A DNA stretch of 21,326 nucleotides from Planifilum sp021793745 (GCA_937983105.1 CALKAM010000108.1:1-21326), one strand, 5' to 3'; positions 6,637 through 14,375 are shown, counted from the stretch's first letter. Program-made: numbers and translations. Notes: a model not told the origin generated them from the letters alone.

Positions 6637-6642
6637 ATTATA
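6637..6642 (-). promoter_or_regulatory. -10 element of the probable acuA promoter
   Basis: On the minus strand TATAAT occurs about 40 nt upstream of the acuA start, within TATATAATG. The -35 region at standard spacing (TGGGAA) is poor, so the promoter may need an activator or be weak. Confidence 0.5.
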
Positions 6643-6706
6643 TAGAAGTCATGGTAAAATTCCCAGGGATTTTCTATAAAAAAAGATCAACAGATAAACT
6701 AGGAAA

Positions 6707-6734
6707 TTGCGAATGTTTTTATGTGTGTTATAAT
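6707..6734 (+). promoter_or_regulatory. acsA promoter (sigma-A type, extended -10)
   Basis: TTGCGA (6707-6712), a 16-nt spacer, and TATAAT (6729-6734) preceded by TGT give an extended -10 promoter. Transcription should start near 6741, about 35 nt upstream of the chosen acsA ATG. Confidence 0.75.
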
Positions 6735-6742
6735 GGGAGTGG

Positions 6743-6758
6743 ATGAAGCCGTTTTCAA
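6743..6758 (+). promoter_or_regulatory. cre-like site (CcpA operator candidate) at acsA
   Basis: ATGAAGCCGTTTTCAA matches the catabolite-responsive element consensus WTGNAANCGNWNNCAW at all but one position (G for A), and its core is nearly palindromic (TGAA...TTCA). It lies just downstream of the predicted acsA transcription start, where CcpA binding would block transcription. B. subtilis acsA is known to be CcpA-repressed. Confidence 0.6.
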
Positions 6759-6775
6759 CGAGGAGGGAGACGGAG

Positions 6776-8500
6776 ATGGATCATTCGGAAAAAATCGAAG
6801 TCATGACAACGGGGAACAACATGAAAGATTATGAAGAGGCGTACCGCAATTTCGACTGGAAGGACGTCGAAAAGGTTTTCTCCTGGTATGAAACCGGCAA
6901 GGTAAACGCCGCCTATGAAGCGATCGACCGCCATGCAGAGTCGGACCGCCGCGACAAGATCGCCCTCTACTACAGCGATGCGAACCGCGAAGAACAGTAC
7001 ACATTTTTGGAAATGAAGGAGAAGTCGAACCGCTTCGGAAATGTCCTCCGGAAACTGGGCATCAAAAAGGGTGACCGGGTCTTCATTTTCATGCCGCGGA
7101 CCCCGGAATTGTATTTTAGTTTTCTCGGAGCGATTAAGATCGGGGCGGTTGTCGGGCCCCTCTTTGAAGCCTTTATGGAGGCGGCGGTTCGGGACCGGTT
7201 GGAAAACAGCGAAGCGGTGGCGCTGGTCACCACGCCGGAGCTCCTGGATCGGGTGCCGGTGAAGGAGCTGCCTGCGCTGAAGCATGTCATTCTGGTGGGT
7301 GAGACCGGAGGCAATCTGGATGAGGGGTATGTCGACTTCTACAAGGAGATGGAAGCGGCTTCCCCCGAGCTGGACATCGAGTGGGTCGATCGCGAGGATC
7401 CGATGCTGATCCACTACACCTCGGGTTCCACCGGGAAACCGAAGGGCGTGCTGCATGTCCACAACGCCATGATTCAGCATTACCAGACGGGGAAATGGGT
7501 GCTGGATCTGCAGGAGGATGACATTTATTGGTGCACCGCCGACCCGGGCTGGGTGACGGGGACCTCCTACGGCGTATTCGCGCCCTGGCTGAACGGTGTG
7601 ACCAACGTGATCCGGGGCGGTCGGTTCAATCCGGACGACTGGTATCAGACCCTGGAGAAATACGGTGTCACCGTCTGGTACAGCGCTCCGACGGCCTTCC
7701 GGATGTTGATGGGAGCCGGGGAAGAAGTCGCCAAAAAATACGACTTGTCCAAGGTGCGCCACATCCTCAGTGTCGGTGAACCCCTCAACCCCGAGGTGGT
7801 GCGCTGGGGCTTGAAGGCGTACGGACGGCGGATCCACGACAACTGGTGGCAGACGGAAACGGGGGCCATCCTGATCGCCAACTATCCGTGCATGGAGATC
7901 AAGCCCGGATCGATGGGGCGTCCCTTCCCGGGGATTGAGGCGGCCATCCTCGACGACGAGGGGAACAAACTGCCTCCCTATAAGATGGGGAACCTGGCCA
8001 TCCGCACTCCCTGGCCGTCGATGATGCGGTCCATCTGGAAGAACAAGGCGAAATACGATGAGTATTTCCGCATCCCCGGTTGGTACATCTCCGGTGACTC
8101 CGCCTATATGGATGAAGACGGCTATATCTGGTTCCAGGGACGGTTGGACGATGTGATCAACACCTCGGGTGAGCGGATCGGTCCCTTCGAGGTGGAGAGC
8201 AAACTGGTGGAACACCCGGCGGTGGCTGAAGCCGGTGTGATCGGGAAGCCGGATCCGGTCCGGGGTGAGATCATCAAGGCCTTCATCACCCTGCGGACCG
8301 GTTATGAGCCCTCGGAGGACCTGAAGAAGGAGATCTATGAGTTTGTGAAGAAGGGGCTCGCTGCCCACGCCGCGCCGAGGGAGATTGAATTCAAGGATAA
8401 ACTGCCCAAAACTCGCAGCGGAAAAATCATGCGCCGCGTGTTGAAGGCCTGGGAGCTGGGGCTGCCTACGGGAGACCTGTCGACGATGGAAGATGACTGA
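6776..8500 (+). CDS. acsA: acetyl-coenzyme A synthetase (AMP-forming)
   Basis: The protein is 574 aa. ATG 6776 was chosen over the in-frame ATG at 6743 because AGGAGGGA (6761-6768) is correctly spaced from it and the length then matches B. subtilis AcsA. It converts acetate, ATP and CoA to acetyl-CoA through acetyl-AMP. Adenylate-forming signatures are present: YTSGSTGKPKG (residues 214-224), WWQTETG (357-363), SGDSAYMDEDGYIWFQGRLDD (the hinge region), and TRSGKIMRR with the catalytic K550, the residue expected to be acetylated by AcuA and freed by AcuC. The divergent acuA and nearby acuBC support this. A good promoter and a cre-like site precede it. Confidence 0.97.
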   Translation: MDHSEKIEVMTTGNNMKDYEEAYRNFDWKDVEKVFSWYETGKVNAAYEAIDRHAESDRRDKIALYYSDANREEQYTFLEMKEKSNRFGNVLRKLGIKKGDRVFIFMPRTPELYFSFLGAIKIGAVVGPLFEAFMEAAVRDRLENSEAVALVTTPELLDRVPVKELPALKHVILVGETGGNLDEGYVDFYKEMEAASPELDIEWVDREDPMLIHYTSGSTGKPKGVLHVHNAMIQHYQTGKWVLDLQEDDIYWCTADPGWVTGTSYGVFAPWLNGVTNVIRGGRFNPDDWYQTLEKYGVTVWYSAPTAFRMLMGAGEEVAKKYDLSKVRHILSVGEPLNPEVVRWGLKAYGRRIHDNWWQTETGAILIANYPCMEIKPGSMGRPFPGIEAAILDDEGNKLPPYKMGNLAIRTPWPSMMRSIWKNKAKYDEYFRIPGWYISGDSAYMDEDGYIWFQGRLDDVINTSGERIGPFEVESKLVEHPAVAEAGVIGKPDPVRGEIIKAFITLRTGYEPSEDLKKEIYEFVKKGLAAHAAPREIEFKDKLPKTRSGKIMRRVLKAWELGLPTGDLSTMEDD

Positions 8501-8509
8501 TGAAGGTTT

Positions 8510-8534
8510 CAGGCGCAGGGATTCCCTGCGCCTG
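8510..8534. terminator. perfect palindromic hairpin after acsA
   Basis: CAGGCGCAGGGA (8510-8521) and TCCCTGCGCCTG (8523-8534) form a 12-bp stem, starting 10 nt after the acsA stop. No T-run follows directly on either strand, so it may protect the mRNA 3' end rather than terminate. Confidence 0.45.
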
Positions 8535-8563
8535 TCGTGTTGAAAAAACGGGAGATAAAAGGC

Positions 8564-8592
8564 GAAGGGGCGGCACGATGGGCCGCCCCTTC
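8564..8592. terminator. bidirectional terminator between acsA and the PBP gene
   Basis: GAAGGGGCGGC (8564-8574) and GCCGCCCCTTC (8582-8592) make an 11-bp stem with a 7-nt loop. ATTTTG follows on the plus strand and, on the minus strand, GCCTTTTATC. It lies between two convergent genes and can serve both. Confidence 0.75.
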
Positions 8593-8605
8593 ATTTTGTT
8601 CGTGC

Positions 8606-10900
8606 TTATCCGTCATCGGGTCTCGGGACCGGGATCCGGTCCCGCCAGTCCCCTTGACCGTTGTTCGGATTCCCCGAGTTGTTCGGCGGCTGATTTCCGC
8701 CTTGATTGCCTTGGTTACCGGGGTTATTCCCTTGAGGGTTATTCGGTTCCCGGTTGTTTTTTTCGTCCTTTTGATCCTTTTTTTCAAACTCTTTCTTGCG
8801 CCCGCATTCGAAGCATTTTTGCTGGCTCGGCAAGCCGCCCGGGTTTTTGAAGCGGAGTTGGGGAGGCGACAGGTTGGGATCTGCCTTCAGCACGGATTGG
8901 AAAATCGAACGCCACACGATTTTGGCCCGGTTGCTGTTGGAGATCCGGTGGTTGTAATCGTAGCCCACCCAGACGCCCATCGCCACCTTGGGTGTATAGC
9001 CGATGAACCACAGGTCGTAATCGTTTTGGGTGGTACCCGTCTTGCCGGCCAGATCGTAGCCTCCGAATCCGCTGCCCACATACTGGCCGGTCCCGCCGCG
9101 GACCACCGCCCGGAGCATATCGGTGGTCATGTAGGCTGCCTGGGGCGACAGCACCTGGACCGGTTCCGGCTTGTGCTCGTAAACGGTTTTTCCGGAGGAG
9201 TCGACGATCTTTTCGATCATGTAGGGCTCGTTGAACTTACCTCCGTTGCCGAGCATCGCAAAGCCGGCGGTCATCCGCTCGACGGTGAACCCGTAGGTAA
9301 GGCCGCCGATCACCGAAGCCTCACCGTCATAGGGGTGTACGGAGAAACCCATCTTCCGGATGTAATCGAAGCCGTTTTCCAGGCCGACGGAGCGGAAGAC
9401 CTTGATGGCAGGGATGTTCAGGGACCACTGGAGTGCGTATTTTGCCGTCACCGGACCGCTGTATTTTCCGTTGGCGTTGCGGTATATCTTACCCGACGTT
9501 CCCTGGGCCCTGAGCGGCTCGTCGATGATCGTCGAGCCGGGGGTGATGATCCCCCGGTCAATGGCAGGCCCGTATCCGAGGAGCGGCTTGATCGCCGAAC
9601 CGGGCTGGCGCCGCGTATTCAGGGCGTGGTTTTTCTGTTCCTTGTCAAAGTCCCTGCCCCCGACAAAGGCGAGCAGCGCTCCCGTCTCCACGTCGATCAG
9701 GGTGGCCCCGACTTCCTCCGTTTCGTCTTTCAGCGTTACCCATTTGTCGCCCATTTTGGTCCGATAGGTGATGGGCGGGGCGTAGAGGTCGGGGTTTTTG
9801 GCCGCCTCGTTCATGGTGTCATACAGCTTTTTGTCGATGGTCGTATAGATGTGATAGCCGCCCTGCTGGACCTGTTGGATGTATTTTTGAAGGGTCGCCT
9901 GATACTGCCCCTTTTCGCTCAACTCTTTGGGGTCCAGGCCGTCTGCCTTCATCAACGCCTCCGCCGCCCGTTCCTCAACGGCCATCATGATGTAGGGATA
10001 GCGGCTGTAGGCGTTTTGTTTCTTTTTGGTCAGTGACCCCTTGATATCGAAGGCGAGGGCTTCCTCATACTGTTGCTGGGTGATCTTTCCGTTGTCCAGC
10101 ATGTTTTTGAGGACCATTTCCATCCGCTTTTTGCCGCGCTCCAGGCCGTCCTTTTTAAAGGGGTTGAAGTCGTTCGGCCGCTGGATCATACCGGCGAGAT
10201 AAGCGGCTTGGGGGATGTTCAGATCTTTGACGTCGACTCCGAAAATTCCCTGGGCGGCAGCCTGTACGCCGTACATGTGCTGACCGCCGGAGCCGGTCCC
10301 GAAATAGAGGCTGTTCAAGTAGGCGTTGAGGATCTCCTCTTTGTCGTACATCCGCTCCAAGCGCAGGGCGAGGAGGATCTCTTTCGCTTTCCGGTCATAG
10401 GTTTTGGCGTAGTTTTCCAGAATCGCTCGTTTGATCAGCTGTTGGGTGATGGTGCTTCCCCCGGTGACCACCTTCTGATTGGTCAAGTCTTCGTAGACGG
10501 CCCGCAGGAGGGAACGGGGGACGATCCCCGAATGCTCGTAAAACTCCCGGTCTTCGGTGGAGATGAGGGCATCGATCAAATGCTGGCTGACTTCATCGTT
10601 TTCCACCAGCTTGCGATCCCCGATCAGAGTCCGAACCGAACCAATCAACTTTTTATCCCGAAAATAGGCATAGCTGGTTTGGTGCCAGCCCGAAAGCTTT
10701 TTGTTGAAATACTCCTTGTCCCGGACCGGTTCGTCCTTGACCAGGGCGGCCACGTATCCCGCCGCGACACCGGCGGCTCCCAGGGAAAGAGAGAGGATAA
10801 TGACGAAACCGACAAAAAGCGAATAAAAAACGCCCTTCAGGACACGTTTTTTCCCCGCCCGGGGTTGATCCTGAGGAGATGGAAAATCTCCTTTTGCCAT
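8606..10900 (-). CDS. class A penicillin-binding protein (transglycosylase/transpeptidase, PBP1A/PBP2-type)
   Basis: This 764-aa bifunctional peptidoglycan synthase carries an N-terminal cytoplasmic stretch, one membrane anchor (about 22-52), a GT51 glycosyltransferase domain with the TEDREFYEH motif (catalytic E116), and a transpeptidase domain. The penicillin-binding motifs are SAIK (S435, K438), SLN (493-495) and KTG (620-622). It polymerises and cross-links glycan outside the membrane. After the catalytic domain the tail has a CxxC pair (C696, C699), a Lys/Glu/Asp stretch, and then about 40 residues rich in Asn, Gly and Pro. It starts at 10900 behind GAGGAGGG. It is divergent from tyrS and convergent with acsA. 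Assignment to a particular Bacillus PBP (PbpF, PbpG or PonA type) is not secure. Confidence 0.95.
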   Translation of the reverse strand: MAKGDFPSPQDQPRAGKKRVLKGVFYSLFVGFVIILSLSLGAAGVAAGYVAALVKDEPVRDKEYFNKKLSGWHQTSYAYFRDKKLIGSVRTLIGDRKLVENDEVSQHLIDALISTEDREFYEHSGIVPRSLLRAVYEDLTNQKVVTGGSTITQQLIKRAILENYAKTYDRKAKEILLALRLERMYDKEEILNAYLNSLYFGTGSGGQHMYGVQAAAQGIFGVDVKDLNIPQAAYLAGMIQRPNDFNPFKKDGLERGKKRMEMVLKNMLDNGKITQQQYEEALAFDIKGSLTKKKQNAYSRYPYIMMAVEERAAEALMKADGLDPKELSEKGQYQATLQKYIQQVQQGGYHIYTTIDKKLYDTMNEAAKNPDLYAPPITYRTKMGDKWVTLKDETEEVGATLIDVETGALLAFVGGRDFDKEQKNHALNTRRQPGSAIKPLLGYGPAIDRGIITPGSTIIDEPLRAQGTSGKIYRNANGKYSGPVTAKYALQWSLNIPAIKVFRSVGLENGFDYIRKMGFSVHPYDGEASVIGGLTYGFTVERMTAGFAMLGNGGKFNEPYMIEKIVDSSGKTVYEHKPEPVQVLSPQAAYMTTDMLRAVVRGGTGQYVGSGFGGYDLAGKTGTTQNDYDLWFIGYTPKVAMGVWVGYDYNHRISNSNRAKIVWRSIFQSVLKADPNLSPPQLRFKNPGGLPSQQKCFECGRKKEFEKKDQKDEKNNREPNNPQGNNPGNQGNQGGNQPPNNSGNPNNGQGDWRDRIPVPRPDDG

Positions 10901-10930
10901 CGCTTGCTACCCTCCTCGTTGTACGGTAAT

Positions 10931-10936
10931 ATTATA
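10931..10936 (-). promoter_or_regulatory. -10 element of the PBP gene promoter
   Basis: On the minus strand TGGTATAAT gives an extended -10 about 30 nt upstream of the PBP start codon. No clear -35 (GATCCG at 17-nt spacing). Confidence 0.55.
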
Positions 10937-11002
10937 CCATAGCAAGGGAGGGGCGGATCACTTAAAATCGCGGGAAAACAAATTTTTTCATCGCAATATA
11001 CA

Positions 11003-11232
11003 GACGGCGAAGATCGGGCGAAGTAGCCGGCGGTCGGTATCCTTCAGAGAGCTGGTGGTTGCTGCGAACCAGTGGGCCCCGTCGCGCGAATTACACCCGG
11101 GAGCCTTCGCATTTCGGCTCGAGCTGAAATGCGACGGGAGGATCCCGTTATCCGAAAGAGTGGAAAGCCTGTGCGCTTTCAATAAGGGTGGTACCGCGGG
11201 AAAACCCCGTCCCTTGGAGGGACGGGGTTTTT
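11003..11232 (+). promoter_or_regulatory. T-box riboswitch leader of tyrS
   Basis: The leader has the T-box sequence AGGGTGGTACCGCG (11185-11198), followed by a strong terminator, AAACCCCGTCCC (11202-11213) and GGGACGGGGTTT (11219-11230) plus TT. Upstream, stem I features are visible: a GAAGTAG bulge region (about 11020), AGAGAGCTGGTGG and TGCGAACCAG (AG-bulge and distal-loop region, about 11046-11071). A further stem is CGCATTTC and GAAATGCG (about 11108-11133). The probable specifier is TAC (11092-11094, in GAATTACACC), a tyrosine codon, agreeing with the downstream gene. Uncharged tRNA-Tyr should stabilise the antiterminator and switch tyrS on. Confidence 0.95.
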
Positions 11233-11297
11233 GGTGTTCCGTACCGCTTGTTCTCCCCAGGAGCCATTTCGAAAAGACGTGTTTCCCAAGGAAGGTG

Positions 11298-12566
11298 ATG
11301 GACGTGTCGGTGGAAAACGAGATTCGACCGGAAGTGCGGGAGGAGGTGGAGCGCCAGCTGGCCATTCTCCGCCGGGGAGCCGAGGAGATTATCCCCGAGG
11401 AGGACTTGGCCGAGAAGCTGCGCCGCTCCGTGGAAACGGGAGAGCCCCTCAAGGTAAAGCTGGGGTTGGATCCTTCGGCGCCGGACATCCACATCGGCCA
11501 CACGGTGGTGCTTCACAAGTTGCGCCAGTTCCAGGAGCTGGGCCATGTGGTTCAGCTGGTGATCGGCGATTTCACGGGACGGATCGGCGATCCCACGGGG
11601 AAATCCGAGACGCGCCGCCAGTTGTCGGAGGAGGAGGTGAAAGCCAACGCCGAGACCTACACCCGGCAGCTGTTCAAGATCCTCTTCCCGGAACGAACGG
11701 AGGTCCATTTCAACAGCAAGTGGCTCAAGCCCCTCACTTTCCTGGAAGTGACGGAATTGGCCTCCAAGTGCACAGTGGCCCGGATGCTGGAACGGGATGA
11801 TTTTTCCAAGCGCTACCACAGCGGTCAAGCCATCAGCGTCCACGAGTTTTTTTACCCGCTGATGCAGGGTTACGATTCCGTCGCCCTGAAAAGCGATGTG
11901 GAGCTGGGGGGGACCGATCAGAAGTTCAACCTGCTCATGGGTCGCCAGCTGCAGCGGGAGTACGGCCAGCCGGAGCAGGTGATCATGATGATGCCGCTTC
12001 TTGAGGGCCTGGACGGGGTCAAGAAGATGAGCAAGAGTCTGGGCAACTACATCGGCATCGACGAGCCGCCCCATGAAATTTACGGCAAGACGATGTCCCT
12101 TCCGGATGACTTGATGGTGAAGTATTATGAGCTGGTGACCGACCTGTCCCTGGAAGAAGTGAACCGGGTCAAGGAAGGGCTGGAAAAGGGCAGCCTCCAT
12201 CCCCGGGACGCCAAGATGCGGCTGGCACACACCCTCGTCCGGATGTATCACGGGCAGGAGGCCGCCGATGAGGCAGAGCGCCATTTCCGGACCGTTTTCC
12301 AGCAGGGGAAACTGCCGGAGGAGATGGACGAAGTGGAGATTTCCGCGTCCGACTTGAAGGACGGGAAGATGTGGATCGTTCGTCTGCTGAACCGTCTCGG
12401 CCTGACCCGCTCCAACGGGGAAGCCCGTCGCTTCATACAACAGTCGGCCGTCCGGATTGACGGGGAGAAGGTGACCGACACCGACGCGGAACTTGCCGTG
12501 AGAAACGGGATGGTGGTTCAAGTCGGAAAGCGGCGTTTTGCCAAAGTGAAATTGGTGCAGGGATAA
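11298..12566 (+). CDS. tyrS: tyrosyl-tRNA synthetase, TyrZ-type
   Basis: The protein is 422 aa from ATG 11298. A GTG at 11304, 8 nt after AAGG, has better spacing and may be the true start, giving two residues fewer. This class I synthetase charges tRNA-Tyr. It shows the HIGH motif (HIGH, residues 65-68) in a LDPSAPDIHIGHTVVLHKLRQF context, GDFTGRIGDPTGKS, KMSKS (243-247), and a C-terminal S4 RNA-binding domain (from about 355: LGLTRSNGEARRFIQQSAVRIDG). The sequence around HIGH is that of the TyrZ subgroup rather than B. subtilis TyrS, although the locus beside acsA is where TyrS sits in B. subtilis. It is controlled by a tyrosine T-box. Confidence 0.97.
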   Translation: MDVSVENEIRPEVREEVERQLAILRRGAEEIIPEEDLAEKLRRSVETGEPLKVKLGLDPSAPDIHIGHTVVLHKLRQFQELGHVVQLVIGDFTGRIGDPTGKSETRRQLSEEEVKANAETYTRQLFKILFPERTEVHFNSKWLKPLTFLEVTELASKCTVARMLERDDFSKRYHSGQAISVHEFFYPLMQGYDSVALKSDVELGGTDQKFNLLMGRQLQREYGQPEQVIMMMPLLEGLDGVKKMSKSLGNYIGIDEPPHEIYGKTMSLPDDLMVKYYELVTDLSLEEVNRVKEGLEKGSLHPRDAKMRLAHTLVRMYHGQEAADEAERHFRTVFQQGKLPEEMDEVEISASDLKDGKMWIVRLLNRLGLTRSNGEARRFIQQSAVRIDGEKVTDTDAELAVRNGMVVQVGKRRFAKVKLVQG

Positions 12567-12599
12567 AAGGAGAGGGACCCTCAAAGCGGGAGTGATCCG

Positions 12600-13562
12600 A
12601 TGCGCGGATATTCGTCCTATGATGCGGGAGGCACTCCGGGGACTTGTTTGGTGATCGGCGGCAGCGGCCGGGTCGGAAGCCGGGTCGTCGTCCAGCTGGT
12701 GGAACGGGGGCGGCCAGTGCGGGTTTTGGTGCGCCCCGATTCTTCCATCCGGCGGCTGGCTCCGGTCTTGTCCCGGGTTCGGCTGATCGCGGGGGATGTG
12801 AGAAATCCCGAGACCCTGGCCGAAGCGGTCCGCGGCGTTCACCAGGTGATTTGGGCGGCGGGGATTTCGCCGGAACGTCCCGGCAGTCCGAAGGAGATCG
12901 ACCAAGTGGAGGTGGGGGGTGTCCAACACCTGATCGACGCCTGCAAGCGGGAGTCGGTTGCGTATATCACCTACCTCTCGTGCATGTACGCTTCTCCGAC
13001 GGCCCGGTCGGCGCTGTTTCAGGCGAAATGGCGGGCGGAGGAGTCCATCCGTCAGTCCGGCGTTTCCCATGCCATTTTGCGCTCATCCGTCATCGTTCAT
13101 CCCAGTAAACGATTTTACCTTCAGATTCCGCCCATCGCCTGGGGGGAGGGAATTCCGGGCATTCCGCACGCCCTGCCTTCCTTCCGGACCAGCCCCATCG
13201 CCAGCGACGATGTGGCCGGGTGTCTGATCGACGCTTCCCTCAATCCCCGGGTTCGCGGCCGAACCGTCGAAATCGGAGGTCCGGAGCCCCTTTCGCCCTC
13301 CGACTGGATCCGGTTGGCCGGCGAAGAGCGGGGGAAACCCTTCAAGGAGTGGGCGCTTCCCCCGGTCTTGGCTGAAGCGGGGGTGTGGCTCGGATCCCGG
13401 CTTTTTCCCGGCCGGATGCTTTCCCGGGAGATCTTCCGCGACATGGTGGAACGGGATGCCGTCGTCGATCCGGCCACCATGAAGGAGCTCTTCCCCCATG
13501 TCGCCCTCACGCCCGTCCGCGAACTGATCCGCCGGATGAAGGAGAAACACACCGGCCTTTAG
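12600..13562 (+). CDS. atypical SDR / NmrA-like NAD(P)-binding protein
   Basis: The 320-aa protein starts at ATG 12600 behind GGGAGTGAT, 33 nt after the tyrS stop, and is probably co-transcribed with tyrS. It has an N-terminal Rossmann motif GGSGRVG (20-26), an Arg-rich segment after strand 2 (RVLVRPDSS), and GDVRNPETL, all usual for NmrA-like or complex-I-NDUFA9-like atypical SDRs. The canonical YxxxK catalytic pair is not evident: the equivalent region reads MYASP and FQAKWRAEE, with only the Lys in a plausible place. It may be a nucleotide-sensing or assembly protein rather than a dehydrogenase. A YLQIPP...GIPHALPSFRTSPIASDDVA segment resembles the substrate-loop region of the same group. 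Substrate unknown. Confidence 0.85.
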   Translation: MRGYSSYDAGGTPGTCLVIGGSGRVGSRVVVQLVERGRPVRVLVRPDSSIRRLAPVLSRVRLIAGDVRNPETLAEAVRGVHQVIWAAGISPERPGSPKEIDQVEVGGVQHLIDACKRESVAYITYLSCMYASPTARSALFQAKWRAEESIRQSGVSHAILRSSVIVHPSKRFYLQIPPIAWGEGIPGIPHALPSFRTSPIASDDVAGCLIDASLNPRVRGRTVEIGGPEPLSPSDWIRLAGEERGKPFKEWALPPVLAEAGVWLGSRLFPGRMLSREIFRDMVERDAVVDPATMKELFPHVALTPVRELIRRMKEKHTGL

Positions 13563-13577
13563 CGCTGGCGAAAAAAC

Positions 13578-13602
13578 GGGGCCGCCGATACAGGCGGCCT
13601 CC
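13578..13602. terminator. GC-rich hairpin after the SDR gene
   Basis: GGCCGCC (13580-13586) and GGCGGCC (13593-13599) form a stem with a 6-nt loop. On the plus strand no T-run follows. The A-run just upstream (13571-13576) gives a T-run only on the minus strand, where no gene is seen. Confidence 0.45.
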
Positions 13603-13714
13603 GATCATTGACAAAAAAGGGGACGCCGACATCCGATTTTAATATGGAAGAGCATATCTTTTAAACGCTTTGTGAAGGGGACAAGGGATCGGGATATCCC
13701 GTTGAATGCCGGTC

Positions 13715-13744
13715 AAAAACATCCGCTACAGGGCGGATGTTTTT
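13715..13744. terminator. strong bidirectional terminator hairpin upstream of liaI
   Basis: AAAAACATCCGC (13715-13726) and GCGGATGTTTTT (13733-13744) pair over 12 bp with a 6-nt loop, giving a GC core flanked by A and T runs. It probably ends the tyrS-SDR transcript. If the lia promoter lies upstream of it, it could act as an attenuator. Confidence 0.75.
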
Positions 13745-13946
13745 TGTGCAATTGAAAGAAGCGGCGGACGATGGCTTGTCCCGGTGGCTTTCCTGGCCGC
13801 CCAAGGACGCCCTTATTTCGGGAAATGCCTGCCCTTCCCGACACCGGGAAAAATACGACCTGGGTCGCAGAGGAAATCGAACCGGGGATCGTTCTGGAAA
13901 TCCGGGAAGTTCCTTATCCTGAGAGACAGAGGAAAGGGGGGACAAT

Positions 13947-14357
13947 ATGAACGGAAAAACGGTGGCCGGCATCGCTCTGATCGCAGGGGCGGTGGTGTTT
14001 CTCCTCGGTGGTGATCTCGGCGGATTCTTCGCCTTCCTGTTGGCGGTGGGACTGCTCGTTTACGGCTGGAGGAAATGGCGGAAGGCGGGCGCGGGCGGAG
14101 GCAAGGCGGTGGGAATCGCTGCGTTGATCGTCGGCGGTATTCTGCTGCTCAACTGGGTCCCGTTTTTGATCGGGCTGTTGATCGCCGCCCTCTGCATCTA
14201 CTTCGGGTGGACGCTGATCCGCCAAGATCGGGACACGGCGGAGTTGGTGTCGGAGCCGGAGGCGGAAGCGGAGCCCGGGGATCAGAAGTTCCAGTGGGAA
14301 GACGACTTTGAAAGCGAATGGAAGCGGTTTGTAGAGCGCCAAAAGGACCAATCGTAA
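13947..14357 (+). CDS. liaI: LiaI-like small membrane protein
   Basis: The 136-aa protein starts at ATG 13947 behind AAAGGGGGG. It has three or four closely spaced hydrophobic helices (about 5-20, 22-42, 50-66, 70-90), a GW.K linker and an acidic tail ending in FESEWKRFVERQ, very like the FDDEWEEFL end of B. subtilis LiaI. LiaI is the membrane partner that recruits LiaH (PspA-like) to the membrane on envelope damage by lipid-II-interacting antibiotics. It is the first gene of the complete lia cluster, 18 nt ahead of liaH. Confidence 0.88.
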   Translation: MNGKTVAGIALIAGAVVFLLGGDLGGFFAFLLAVGLLVYGWRKWRKAGAGGGKAVGIAALIVGGILLLNWVPFLIGLLIAALCIYFGWTLIRQDRDTAELVSEPEAEAEPGDQKFQWEDDFESEWKRFVERQKDQS

Positions 14358-14375
14358 GTGAAAGGAGAGTCGGCG

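Larger units (their letters stand above)
13563..13946. other. intergenic region between the SDR gene and liaI
   Basis: This 384-nt stretch holds two hairpins (13578-13602, 13715-13744), an AT-rich patch (about 13636-13670) and a perfect 12-bp palindrome CGGGATATCCCG (13690-13701). The lia promoter should be here, but I find no convincing -35/-10 pair and no clear match to the LiaR operator known from B. subtilis. A short open frame at 13825-13950 overlaps the liaI start (see findings). Confidence 0.5.

Noticed and set aside
6625..6641. Second cre-like site upstream of acuA (TGAAACCACATCAA on the minus strand)
   Set aside because: At least two mismatches at core positions, including the central CG.
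6755..8368. 537-codon minus-strand open frame opposite acsA
   Set aside because: It is the antisense shadow of acsA, His/Pro/Arg-rich with no domain signature.
8537..10036. 499-codon plus-strand open frame opposite the PBP gene
   Set aside because: It is antisense to a gene with all GT51 and transpeptidase motifs, and starts inside a terminator.
10974..11002. Possible tyrS promoter with TATACA (10997-11002)
   Set aside because: The -35 at correct spacing (GAAAAC) does not resemble a promoter. A promoter must exist near here, but I cannot place it confidently.
11148..13070. 640-codon minus-strand open frame opposite tyrS
   Set aside because: It is antisense to tyrS and its T-box leader, with composition typical of GC-rich shadows.
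13608..13645. TTGACA (13608-13613) as a lia promoter -35
   Set aside because: No -10 element lies at 16-18 nt; the nearest AT-rich hexamers are about 24-26 nt away.
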